Assembly: GCF_958298935.1 (NCBI RefSeq)
Contig: NC_084921.1
Location: 5,156,001 to 5,220,000 of the forward strand
DNA: 64,000 nucleotides
Direction of reading: 5' to 3'
DNA from: Phragmites australis
Taxonomy: Eukaryota > Streptophyta > Magnoliopsida > Poales > Poaceae
A model generated the notes under the pieces. That model did not search any database, was not told the origin of the DNA, and saw only the letters and a program-made list of their open reading frames with translations. The position numbers were made by a program, and so were the translations under genes. Of this stretch, positions 45,120-57,800 are shown piece by piece (within the stretch, counting starts at the first letter, position 1; every line of letters begins with the position of its first letter).

Positions 45120-48106
45120 TGTGGGGAACCGTCCAAATAATATTCTAATTAATCACCGCGAGGATTATTATTCATAATCATAACCTCGATGATTAAACAG
45201 AATATCATCTCGGTAGTCCCGGCACGTGTTTTATGCCCAAGATCGGAACACATGCCTTACAACATCTAGCATCACAACATAGCTTAAGAAAGAGCAAGTA
45301 ATTAACATTTATATCACAAGTCTTTAACATACAACCATTTCCAACAATTTACATCAAAAGGCAACAACATCTACGCAGCGAAAACATAAACCTATACAAC
45401 AAAAAAGAGTGGATCCACATGCCCTTAGGCTCCACCCCAAAAGCAAGACCTCCGAGAGTAGGATGCACTACTCTTGCCCGCCACCCTGATCGGCAGGCAC
45501 AAAGTAGCCAAACACCGGCTCTTCCTCCCTAGCAGCACCTAAAAATGCAGACATGAGTACGAAGGTACTCACAAGACTTAAACTATATAGAGCACATATA
45601 CATAGCTCGACTCCAAGGATTATGCATTGAGCCATTAGCAAGGAAAAGCCACATGGTTAAGTTAAACATAAGCAGTAAGCAATCTAGACATATATATGTG
45701 AGCAACTAACTTAACCAACATAACATAAATCTAACCTGCCATAACCCGTTGAACATACATAACTGGAACCATTAGAACATACATGTAACAAAGACCAACT
45801 CGACCATCTCCCACATATCACAACCATCAACCACAAGCAAAAACTCTACGACCAATGCAGATGAACAGAAGCATGCTCATGACCGAGAGCACGACATTTC
45901 AAAATGTTTTTACACCCTGCAGGGGATACTCCTGGACCCACACGACTTGAGTACCATACGGCTTGCATGACCACACAGATTCATACAAGGGGTACTCATA
46001 TCAACCTTTTCTAATAAGTCCCAACCATTTGGATCATGCATCGCTCGGCGCGGAGGTACTAGAACTACTCCCAGAGCAAACCAGCACCTCTTACAAGCCC
46101 GCTCACTCACACCGTCGATGTTCACGCCCAAATGATCATAGCTACAAAGGTTTTCGGATCGCCTTACCATTAGATCGGCATGTGATGAGTAAGATAAGTG
46201 ATAAAACTGACTACATCGACGATCGGTGCTTAAACGACGCAAGCGGTCTACAGTGCCCGGGATCCTCTCCCAGCCTGCCCCCAAGACTTTCCTCTGGAGC
46301 AGATAACACCCCTAGCACCGCCCACATCTCGTCTCGTACTCACCATTCATCCAACCATCATCAACCCATATCCAGCATTGTGATCATTACGAAAGTAAGT
46401 AACACCTATGCTCGCGAATGATGAAAAATTCACCGCTCGACTTCTACTGAATGACCTATGCATTGCAAAGTATTTCGATTTAACTTGTAAAGTAGACACC
46501 AACAATATACTCAAGGAGACAAGGAAAATATGAACAACAATTCAAGGTAGAAGTAATGCATTCAATATAGGAGCTACCCACTTGTACCCGATCTTGGCTC
46601 GACACATGCAAACATTCATAAGCATAGTTTATCAATTTTAGACTTCATTCGATTGAACAAAGGTACAATATGCTTAGTTGCTTGCCTTACTGCTCAGGTG
46701 GCTGCCTATAGTTACCCACGCAACACTCGCAGAAATCCGGAGCATTGGAGTCATCTTTGACCACGGTCGTCTCACGCTCCGGCTCCTTGTTCGCTAAACA
46801 AGAACGCGTGCAATGATGAGCATGAATGAATGCAACAAGGTATGCCTCAATGCTAAACAACATGCTAGAAGTATAAGACATGCGAACCAATGCAATACTA
46901 AATGATCTAAACGAAATCTAGAAACTAATAGCCATCCGGAGTATCCGGGTTGGTTCAGAGTATTCGGGTTCGGACCCTCCGGGTGAACCTCCGGAAGAGG
47001 CGCTCGGTTACTGCCTTTTACTTGACTGACCCAGAGTATCTGGGTGAATCCAGAATATCCGAGTTCCGGAGCCTACGGGCCATCCTTCAGTGAAGGTGCT
47101 CGGTTAGCCACTATTCTAACTTAACCCGGAACCTCCGGGCTGGTCCGAACTATCCGGGATGTGCCGGACACTCCGGGTGAGGCTCCGGGAGAGGCTCTCG
47201 GTTATTCGCTAACGTAATTACCCGGAGTCTCCGGGCTTACCCAGATTATCCAAGTGATACAGACTTAGGTTCTTTCACAATTTTTCCCTCGGTCGATTCG
47301 ACTCACTTTACAAATCTGTGCTACACACACGTGTATATGCCCTATCCAAAGGATTCTAAACCCAACTTGCACCCTAAACCCTAACTAATTTTAAACACAA
47401 TTCGACAGACGATTTTTGTTGAACCCGGAGTATCTGGGTGAGGCCAGAATATCCGGGTCAACCCAGAAACTGCTCTCGAGTGTATTTTTGGTCGATTCGA
47501 GTTGCAATCTTTCCCAAGCCTAGAGGAAATGTGTTAGGGATAGTCCAAGGGTCCTGGAACTTACTCATAAACTAGCAACACGACTCTAGAGCTCATATTC
47601 GTTCAAAACTCTATTTTTGCTCTAAAAGTTCAAGAACACCAAGAACTTCAAGAACTACTCGATTCTTCCACAAAAATAAAAAATGAATTAGATAGATGAG
47701 CAGCTCATGAGCTAGAGAATGCAATGATGCCACATGCATACCTTGGCCTTGCTCCTAGAGAGAGAAATCCAAGGGGGAGTGAGAGAGCCTGAGCGGGGAG
47801 TGAGAGGGAGGGGGCTGCTGTAGCTGCTGGCTGCACGGTGGTGGCGTGGGGAGTGAGGGAGGAGAGAGAGAGAGCAGGTGGGGCTGCCCACTTGAGTGGT
47901 TGCGATGGTGGGGCCCAAATGTTAGACAAAGGAGGTATTTTCCAATGCGATTTCTATTCTTTTCTCTCCCAATTTTCTTTCTCTTATCCAAATAACTTTA
48001 AACAATTTGTTCTAATGTGCCAAAATAATTTCCCTCTAATTTAATTATGACACTAATGACACATGATTAAGCTTAATCACACGATTACAGAATTTGGGAT
48101 GTGACA
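45120..48106 (-). repeat. 3' LTR of the Tekay/Del element
   Basis: 2987 bp. On the minus strand it starts tgtcacatcccaaattctg next to the purine tract and ends ..acggttccccaca at 45120. It contains an imperfect repeat array of CCGG palindromes of the form cccggagtatccggg (46930-47260, units spaced about 95-100 bases by 'gctcggtta'). The length is typical of Tekay/Del LTRs, which are several kb. Confidence 0.8.
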
Positions 48107-48284
48107 AACCTCCCCCCCCCCTAAGAAGAATCTCGTCCCGAGATTCGGTACGAGTCGGGGAGAGGGCGATGAATCTAGGAACCACGCAGTGAGATACGGA
48201 ACCTAATGTAATACTTTTATTCAACATAGTGATGAGCATAGACATGCAAGAGGTTCCAATTGTGCAAAATTTACACAATGCCTA

Positions 48285-49010
48285 CAAACTCTCAAAAAGC
48301 TCAGGATACTCGGAGCGGATTTTATCCTCACGCTCCCAAGTTGCCTCATCTTCGGTGTGGTTGTTTCATTGGACTTTGATAAATTTTATGGAATGACGTC
48401 GAGTTTTGCATTCCGCTACATCCAATATTCGGATCGGTCGCTGACAATATGTAATATCCGGCTGCAACTCTTGAGGTGCAACATCAACGACCTCGGTTGG
48501 AACTCGGAGACACTTCTTCAACCGCTAGACGTGAAATACGTCATGCATGACGGAGAGAGACGATGGCAAGTCCAATTGATAGGCTTCCTCTCCATGCCGA
48601 CCAACAATTTGAAAAGGCCTCACATAGCGTGGCGCCAGCTTATCTCGCACTTGGAAACGTCAAACGCCTTTGAGAGGCGAAACCTTGAGATACACATAAT
48701 CTCCAATTGCGAACTCGAGGTCTCAGTGGCAGCAATCCGCATAACTCTTCTGCTGTGATTGTGCCATGAGAAGACACTTTAGAATAGCTAAAACATGCTC
48801 TTCGGCCTCTTTGACCAAATCCGAGCCTAGAAAAACCCTTTCGCCGGATTCAGACCAATTCAACGACGTTTGGCATCATCGGTCATATAGAGCTTCAAAT
48901 GGTGACCTGCCAATGCTCGTTTGGAAGCTATTGTTATATGAGAACTCAGCAAATGGCAAGCAAATGTCTCACCTCTTCCCATAAGTGAGAACACAAGCCC
49001 GGAGCATGTC
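48285..49010 (-). pseudogene. integrase C-terminal part and chromodomain
   Basis: On the minus strand: 'ILKDMLRACVL', 'DLEFAIGDYVYLKVSPLKGV', 'DKLAPRYVRPFQIVGRHGEE', 'AYQLDLPSSLSVMHDVFHV', then the chromodomain 'VQWNNHTEDEATWERED'. This is the Tekay/Del order. Several stops interrupt it. It directly follows pre-integrase linker sequence, with the zinc-binding and DDE regions missing. Confidence 0.75.
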
Positions 49011-49012
49011 CT

Positions 49013-50796
49013 TCAGAATCTGGCCATTCTCTTATCGCCCTTTTGAGCTACCTTGATATCATCCAGGAGAGTGGATTTGATCTCTAGATTGGCGAGAAAA
49101 CCATCCGAAACGATTTCAAGTTCGAGCCGGTGGAAATCATCACAAAGTGTGGCATTCTCAGGCTCGACTCTAAGACAATGGCAATGAGCCCTTCGTCTCA
49201 AAGCATCGACGACCACATTCACTTTACCAGGGTTATAATGAACTTCCAGCTCATAGTCTTTGATTAGCTCAAGCCCGCAGCCTCATATTCAAATCCGCCT
49301 GAGTGAAGATATATTTGAGACTTTTGTGATCCGTGTAGATACGGCACAAGTTGCCCATTAGGTAATGGCGCTAGATCTTCAGAGTATGCACAACTATGGC
49401 AAGCTCTAAGTCGTGTGTTGGGTAATTCTCCTCGTGGTGCATCAACTGGCGGGAGGCATAAGCGACAACTCTACCCTATTGCATAAGGACACATCCAAGG
49501 CCCATGCGAGAAGCATCGCAATAGACATCGAAGCTCTTGCCCACATCAGGCTGAGCAAGAGCGGGAGCAGTCGTGAGCAGTTTCTTCAAGGTCTGGAAAG
49601 CTAACTCACATTCGCTTAACCACTCAAACATGTTACCTTGCTTCAATAGCTCGGTCATTGGCTTGATAATTCTGGAGAAATTCTAAATGAACCGGCGATA
49701 ATAACCTGCGAGTTTGAGAAAACTCCGGATGTCGGTGACATTCTTGGGCTGAACCCAGTTGAGCACATCCTGCACCTTGCTCGGGTCAACTGCAACACCA
49801 TTCTCTAACAAGATATGACCTAGGAAAGCAACCTCCTTGAGCCAATGAACTTGGCATAGAGTTGGTGATCTCGGAGTCGGCCAAGAACAACACGGAGGTG
49901 CTCAGAATGTTCTTCTTCAGTCTTGGAGTATATAAGAATGTCATCAATGAAAACTAGGACAAACTTATCAAGTTCCTCCATGAATACCGTGTTCATCAAG
50001 TACATGAAGAACGCCGAAGCATTCGTCAAGTCAAAGGACATGACGGTAAACTCATAAGACCATAACGAGTCGAGAAGCCTGTCTTTAGAATATCCTCCGG
50101 TCGGACCTTAATTTGATGATAGCCCAATCTCAAGTCAATCTTCGAGAAAACTTGGGCACCGATTAGCTGGTCAAATAGGATATCAATCCTAGGAAGCGGG
50201 TAATTGTTCTTGATCGTGACCTCATTCAACGGACGGTAATCAACACACATCCGTAGATTGTCATCTTTCTTCTTCACAAAGAGTGTCGAGCATCCCTAAG
50301 GTGAGGAGCTCAGACATATGAAACTCTTCGACATCAACTCCTGAATCTGCTTCTTCAACTCAGCTAGCTCAACTGAAGACATCTTATACGAGTTCCTCGA
50401 AACTGGGGCCGCTCCGGGCATAAGGTCAATAGAGAATTCCATAGCGCGGTCGGGTGGCATCCCTGGCAACTCATCCGAAAAGACATCTGGGATGGTGGGG
50501 ATAGCCTTCAGAGCATAAAGGCAAGGATCAATGGCTTTGAGCTTCAAATGAATTCGGGCGTTGGACGGACCATTAAGGGTGATGGTCCGCTGAGTACAGT
50601 CCATGACAACTTTATTCTTGGTAAGCCAATTCATCCCTAATATGACATCTATCCCCTTTGAGTCCATCACCAATAAATTGACACAGAAAGGTATCTCGTT
50701 GATAATCACCGATGCGTTGGACACGCATTGCTTAATAAGAACCTTAGCTCTGCGTGCATCTATAAGATAAGACGTAGGGGTGGTGCCGATTCTCAA
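49013..50796 (-). pseudogene. gypsy protease, reverse transcriptase and RNase H region
   Basis: On the minus strand: protease C-terminal part 'FCVNLLVMDSKGIDVILGMN' (about 50640), 'DVFSDELPGMPPDRAMEFSI', RT '[20 protein letters not shown]', '[15 protein letters not shown]' (catalytic Asp retained), '[20 protein letters not shown]' (YxDD-type box as FIDD), RNase H 'FDVYCDASRMGLGCVLMQ', and 'NVVVDALRRRAH' near 49200. A stop precedes '[15 protein letters not shown]', and a frame change occurs at about 50040. Related to chromovirus pol; not functional. Confidence 0.85.
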
Positions 50797-51545
50797 CTCG
50801 TGTCATGTGTATAGCTCGTTGCTACGAAACAGTGAGAAGCTTCAGAGTTGAAAAGAATGACTGCAAGAGCAACGACAGAATTTGAATGCATAAGCAACGT
50901 ACCTATCAGCACGTGGTCACCCTAGTGAACCTCTTCAGCAGTGATGTGGCACGCTCGGCCACGCGTGGGGATGTGGGTGGCCTGAGAGGACTACGGCGCA
51001 GACTGAGCAGGTGGTGGCCTTGGAGCAGTCACCACGGCTTCCGGCTTCAGATATTGGCAATCTCGAGTATAGTGGTCAATACGGCCGCAGTTGTAGCACG
51101 GGCCACCGGAGCCACCTATCACACTCACTTGAGAGCCAATGGGTCTTGCAGACTGCCCTTATGGAGCGGAGAAGGATAGACGCCGTAACAGTCACATCGA
51201 ACGTGGGGCTGTCGAGGTCGATATATGAGACAGTGGAGATGGATTCTTCATGCGGGCGCGTTAAAAGCTCCCGCTTACGGAAAGCGACGAATCTCTCTTA
51301 CGCTTCTTCTCCTCTTTGTTGTTCTTGAGCTTGAACTCCACCGTAAAAGACGTGCTTACCAACTTATTGAAGTCGGTGAACTCGTGTGCGGACAACCGAT
51401 CCTTCATCTTGAGTTGAGGTCATTGACAAAATAGTGTTGCTTTTGCTCGTCGGTGTCAACCTCATACTGAGTATATTGCGCAAGATGATCGAACACTTGC
51501 ATGTACTAGATCACTGATTTATCTCCTTCCTTGAGTTCCATGAAT

Positions 51546-51870
51546 TCCCTTCTTTTATCAGTATAGCACTCGCACCATCGTCGTCTTCGCCCGCGTCCGC
51601 GCTCGTGTCGCTGAGCCCGGCGCCCGCCTCCTTCCACCGACGCACGCCAGCCATTCCGAAGGAGCGCTTCCCTTGTCGCCGTCCTCCTCCCCCGCCTCTA
51701 CCTACCCTGTCCTCCGCACCGCTCCCCTACTGGTATTGGATTGGCGTGGAGCGGAGACCCACCCGCGCTGGGGATCGGTCCATTCCGTGTGTTGGACTGT
51801 TGGCATAGAACCCTAACCTACTTGCCTATTTCGCAGTTGGGACTTGGGAGATTGCTCATCGCTTGCTCGT
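51546..51870 (+). promoter_or_regulatory. possible leader of the multi-exon gene at 51884
   Basis: GC-rich sequence begins abruptly where the gypsy element stops. It looks like a grass 5' UTR, and a tttcgcag acceptor lies at about 51829-51836, shortly before the candidate start codon. No core promoter element is certain. Confidence 0.35.
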
Positions 51871-51883
51871 AATGCTGCAATGG

Positions 51884-54800
51884 ATGGGCGGTTCGAGGAG
51901 GAAGGTGTACGCCGTGAGTACCCACATCTCTACCTTAATCTCCTCTGTGCTGTACTTCGCCACACTTAATTTGGCAATTAGCATGATTTCAACTGTTTCG
52001 TGTTTCACTTTTGCATTCAAACTCCAAAATAATCATTGCGGATACTGTGTTTTAACATTTTATGACATGGTGCCAACATTTGCTTATGTTTGGATGGTTT
52101 TGCGTTCTGCTTGTTCGGCCCGGGAATGAGCAGTCCAGGAAATCAACACAGAGCAGGTAACTTTGTTACTTTCGCTCATTTCATTTTGTAAAAGTTTATG
52201 TTGTGGTGTTAGTCACTTTTTTATGTTGATGGAACTGAGTGTGCATCCTTGATCAATCAAATGCTCTCAGACAAAGGCAGTACTTCGAACAAAAGAAACG
52301 GCAACAGCAGAGGCCAGGGCTACAGAACCAGAATGACGTAGCAGGAGGTCAAGGTTCCCATGATCAGGAGCCTCGATCACTTGATGTCCTAAACATCAAC
52401 AATCTGGCAACTCCAAATAGTCATCACAATGAATCCACAAGTTAGTTTCCTATATGTTTTGATTTTTGAGGTCTCACTGGAGAATTTTATTTTCTCTGGT
52501 TAATCATTTTACCTTTCTAGCGTCATTCATATAATTTCTGGCCAAACAGAACAACTAATGTCACTCTTGGCAGATTTTTCTTAGTATGGTTGTTTTACTA
52601 TCAATTCAGATGCAGATGGTGCTATTACACAAGTGGAGTGCACTCTTTCAGAAGTTTCCCCTACAGAGGCGCTAAAGAAGATCACTTCTTTATGCAATAG
52701 CAACTTGAATGAAGCAGGTAAGGGTGCAATCTTCTGTACGTCTGTCAAGGAAATTCGTTAGGATTTACTTATTTTCTTGTGCATATGGTATTTCGACTTT
52801 TCAACAAAGGCACATTAAAAAGGCCATATGCATCCACAAAATTAACAGTCTAGGTATTCCCTCCAGTTTCTTTTACGTGTTGCTTAGGAATTTGATGCAG
52901 CCTCCAGTGTACAATTTTGACCATTACTTTACCCTGATCACATGGTAGCCAAAAGGTACTAAAAATGTACTAATACAGAAGCATTTTCATCTAACATATC
53001 CGATTTTTTTTAATATTCGTGGCCAAAGTTTTAAAAGGTTGGCTGCAAACGTTTTAAGATGACATCTAATTTGGACTGGAGGTAGTAGTACATATATGTC
53101 TTTCTATATTGAATATGTGGCTACTGAAAGAAGAATGAGGTATTATGCTATTAATTTCTGAAGTGTGTAATATGCCTTTTTGTCACAGTAAAGTTTATCA
53201 GAAATTTATTTGCTTCTATTCTGCAGGCTCTCAGCCAAGGTCAGTATCTCCACACAGTATGGCAAGAGTGTGCCTGCATTTGTCTTGTTTCGTGGGATCT
53301 CAGTCTTGTACCTTGGCAGATTGTCATCACCCTTTGGTCATCAAGATGTTGCAGCAGCTGTTAACTCTTATGAAGAACCTCTTGGTGTTAAAATATCCCC
53401 AACCATAACTATAGCACCAGGCAGAAAAAATCAAAATCTGGTACTCCAAAGTGGTGATGTTTCCTTCACTATTACCAATAGTTTCTATCATCCCTACGGA
53501 TTGAGTTACTGTTCAAATCTGTGCAACTATACGGAAAAGGAAAATTGTTAAAATAATATGACCTGATAGAAATGCTTAGTTTGGTTAGCAATTATTTCTT
53601 TCAGCTAGAGTTTAAAGGAGGAGTTGCAATGTCGGCAGCTGTGTAATTGAAGAAATATACAAACATAAACATAAATTTGTATCAATGCATAAGTTGTATA
53701 GCTGGGATTGATCCACTTGTTATATATTATTGAACCTCAGGTTTGACTATGATTTGTCCTTGCAGTAATTTCACTTATTGATTTGGTCAGATACGAGGGA
53801 TCAAAGAATAAGTCTACCGCACGACCTGCCCGTGAAACTCATGTTTCATTTTCTGTTAATGGTGCATGTTTCAAGAACATTGAGTGCATAATCATCTTAT
53901 TATCTAGATTCCAGCACAATCATTTACTTGTTTAATTTCTTATTTCGTAAAATCTGTTAAGGATTTTTTTTAGTTGTTTATTAGTAGAACTAGTTTTGCT
54001 GCAGTTGGTAGAATTAGAATTAGCAGTTTGCCTGTGCTAACTGGAAGAAATACTGTGCATACTTGCAGATCACTTCACAGTTGACCTGCATTTTCTGGAC
54101 TTATATTGACATTGTTATAGCACAACTGATGTATTGTTATATGTATTTTCCAGAAGGACTTGCACCTAAACTGCATCCTTATGTTGACATTTGTTTCATT
54201 CAGGTTTTAGTGATCCTAGTAGAGTTTGATAGCAAATGCATTTCTCTGTGAAGTTTGTGTGACCTCTGTGGTCCACCTGTTGTTAATGTTGTCCCTGATC
54301 AACCTTAGTTCACTGCCTTTTGTCTCCTTTAACAACATACTATAATGGTTCATTAGACACCCATCTGCTTCTATTTCAGGCCTTTATCGTATCAAGATGG
54401 AAACACCTCCCCATTCACCAAGATCCTTCAAAAGGTTGAATGATAAGCTTAAATTGTTAATTAATTTATGTCCCATATGAATATTTCAGCTATAAAGTTA
54501 ATTTGGTGCAAGGAAGTTTAAATAATAAGCAGTGTTTGATTTTACAGAAAATGGTAGCATAAACCCTTCTTTCTGTTTGTGGATATTTCTGAAAAGTAGG
54601 GTGAGACTTCACCAAAACGAAGTATCGAGAGGTGCAAAAAGTGAGACAATCATAGAACAGTTTGCCAGTTCCTAATTTATTTACCTCAAGGGAAAAAAAT
54701 CCTGCATTGAAGAAATTATCTTCAGAGGCTAGTTTGTATTGCAACAATCAAATTCATCAGTATTCATAATCTTGCCCTCGAGACATAGAATAACAATCAA

Positions 54801-57800
54801 CTGGTCCGGTTCAGATAGGCTTCGGTCCAAATGGTCTAGTTTGCCCACCTTGGCTATAGCTAAGGTAAAGCACAGTGGGTCGAGACCTTTAATCTTTCCT
54901 CACATGTGATATAAGCCATGTCTGTAGCTTTCACACAGGTTAAGTGCTACATCCAAATCTCAACTATATTGCAGTAATATGGCGATGCAGGGTTTTACCT
55001 TTGCCTCCAAAGGCCACGCGGTTCGCAAATAAAGCAAAACGGTCTATCCCTTTTGATGTCACAAAGGCATTGGTGAGAATTTCAGACACCTTCCTCTTCG
55101 AAATGAAATCTTTTTTTTTTTCAAAGATAGGCAGAAAAGAATATGAAGAGAGGTTTAATCTACAGAAGAAAAAAGTGATTTTGGTAATCAAGGTAGATCC
55201 AATACTAGGACTGAGAGTTGGTAATTCCATTTTCATTTATTATTTTGTACAGTTTTATTGCCCCAGAATTTTTCGGTGAACTCCTTGGAGAAAAGTTCTC
55301 CTTATACACCTTATATGACGAGTGTTTTTCATTAGAGTACATGACAAATTTACAATAGATTTTCTTATCATAGCTAGATGTGTGAATTGAATTTACCGTT
55401 TTAAAAGTAAGAACGCGAAATTTTTTGGTATCATTTTTAACAGGATTCTATGAAAAGTATCAATGTGCTGAAAGAGCGAAGACCGTCAGACAAAATGGGT
55501 AGTATTTTAGATGAATCAGGATATGAAAGGAGGAAACAGTTTAAATGCTATTTTCAGAATTCATTTGAGGACCATAATGCTGACCTCTATCCTGAGGATG
55601 ACGGCATGTTTTATGAACCTCAAGCTGAAAAGGATTGGCAATGTAAGTTCTGTTGTGTCACAACTTATTACTAAGCCTCACAAGCGACCACTCAAGTTTT
55701 GTGGACTAAGAAATTATCACACCATATATTCATTATTCTACTTTTTCGTTCTGAGCAGCAAAGCGTAGTGGATCAGATGGCAATCTAGCTGATGAGAATT
55801 CTGATAGACTGTGGAGGATAGATCAATTTAATTCAGAGGATCATTTTCCTACTCCAAGAGAGGAACGTTCTGATACAATTGACTGTGGATTTAAAGATAG
55901 ATACTCTCCAGAGCGAAGGTTACTTCTCCACATATATTTAGGTTTTACTCATAAGCCTAATAAATTTTATTGGTCACAAATAATTCAGTTTCCCCCTGCA
56001 GAAACTCAACAAGATCTAGCACAAGATTTGAGAATATAGGTTAGAATTTTGTGTATCTTTTATGTCCCATACTCCCATACTTCACAAACCTGTGGGCATT
56101 CCATGTTATTTCTACTCAACTTTGCCAATTTATTTCTAACTAGGGTGCACTTATTCTATGATATGCTGAAGTAATCATGATTTCATATGTTCCAGACTTC
56201 CAGTACTAGTAGAGCATTACTCATCTAGCAAGTTGCCAAACTTGGTTTGGAGACTTGCTTTACCTTAGTTCATTAGCGACAGGTCCACCTAGCATGGTCG
56301 AAGTAGGCTTGTAAAACGGTGCTCTGCATTCAGGCAATTCAGCTTTTCTTGTGATATCTATGAGATACTTGGAATTTGTGATACAATGTTGGACCCCTCC
56401 TTTGGGGTCACCTTGTGTAGCTCATAGCAGTCCCTGGATCAGTAGCTGGTACGCACGAACTCCAACAGAAGTAGACATCACAGACATACATCGAATAAAT
56501 ACGATAATAGAGTACAACACAGAGTTCATTACAACAGAAGCCCGAAGGCATAAATTAACAAACCCTCAAAGCACAACGGAAACACATAAAAGCGACCCAA
56601 GCCCTACAGGCAGCTTGAGTGCAGACGAAACCGACTTCTCTAATCTTTATCTTCTCTTTCGACGAAGTCAGCCTCTGGATCATCTGGATCCACAATTAGC
56701 AAGTGTGAGTACATAAGGTACTCAGCAAGTCCTACCTCAAGAGGGAAAATTAGATGCTTAAGGGTAGATCAAGGATAAGGCTGTAGAGTCTTTTAGGTTT
56801 TGCGGAAAGCTAGTTTTGTTGATGCAAGGTTTATTTTGCAAAGACTAACTTTAAATAAAACACCTTCGAAGAGAACACATAAGTTGAGTTTATGGGGGTT
56901 GACGGCCCTGGGGGAGATACATCCGTCCCGCCAGTTCCCACAAGTCTTTTGCCAGCGGACACACAGTCCAGGAGGCTTAGGGCACAAAGCCAAAATCCTT
57001 TTTTTCGAAAACACGAGCACACAGCCCACTCACACGTCAAGGAGATACTCACGCCGAAAAGCTAATCATTGTGACCAAACCATAGTATGTCCTTGACCGA
57101 GGACACGGCTATCTGGATAGGTTTAACACTCTGCAGAGGTTGTACACTTTACCCACAAGATATACACAGGCTCCCACCTTAGCAACTGGTGAAGCTGTCA
57201 TAACGAGACGCAACGATCTCACAACGAAGCCACAATATCCACTCATGGGGCACTAAGATACCAGGGGCCTTAGAAGATTCGCAGGAAGGACCACTTAGCA
57301 ATCCCAAGGATTTGACATAGCCTCAACAATATCACCAGCCGGACCTTGAGCTACACACTACCCAAGTCTTCTCCTGGTCCCCATTGCCACTACTGGCCTC
57401 CGGGTGGGTACCGCACTAAGTCAGAGGGGTTAGGTCAAGTCCTGCCCATACAGGCCATGTGGTTGTACGAGTGGATACTAGGTGAGATGTCACAGCAGAC
57501 CGGTCCTTATATGACCGAGGCAAGAGTCTCCCAGCAAGAACACTACAAAGGCGAACCTTGCTCCAAGGTAGTTCTCACCTTCGTGGGGCACCTTACTCAC
57601 CCTCGTCAACACTACTCTAGAGTTTTCCCAAGAACATAAGTCTTACACGCACACGCACCAAGCACACATCACTTCACATTGTAAAGCATGATTATCACAT
57701 GTAAATAATCTAGTTCTTTCTTTTGAGCAAAGCAATCCTAAGCATACTAGTAAACAAGCATTCATCCGAACAATCATTATAGTTGATGTTGGGAATCTTC

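Larger units (their letters stand above)
45120..51545 (-). mobile_element. Tekay/Del-lineage gypsy chromovirus, 5'-truncated and internally deleted
   Basis: Minus-strand element. The 3' LTR is 45120-48106. A purine tract (G-rich, plus-strand 48107-48121) precedes it. Reading 5' to 3' on the minus strand: gag zinc knuckle CYNCGRIDHYTRDC (about 51095), aspartic protease C-terminal part (50796 to about 50500), reverse transcriptase, RNase H, a fragment of linker, then integrase C-terminus and chromodomain ending near 48285. The 5' LTR, primer site and most of gag are absent, with the break near 51545. The integrase core is deleted. Frame changes and stops show it cannot be expressed as a polyprotein. 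Confidence 0.85.

Noticed and set aside
54944..55279. Open frame with 'FANKAKRSIPFDVTKALVRI'
   Set aside because: Lies in an intron of the unrecognised gene. It looked like a possible captured fragment on either strand, but I could not match it to anything.
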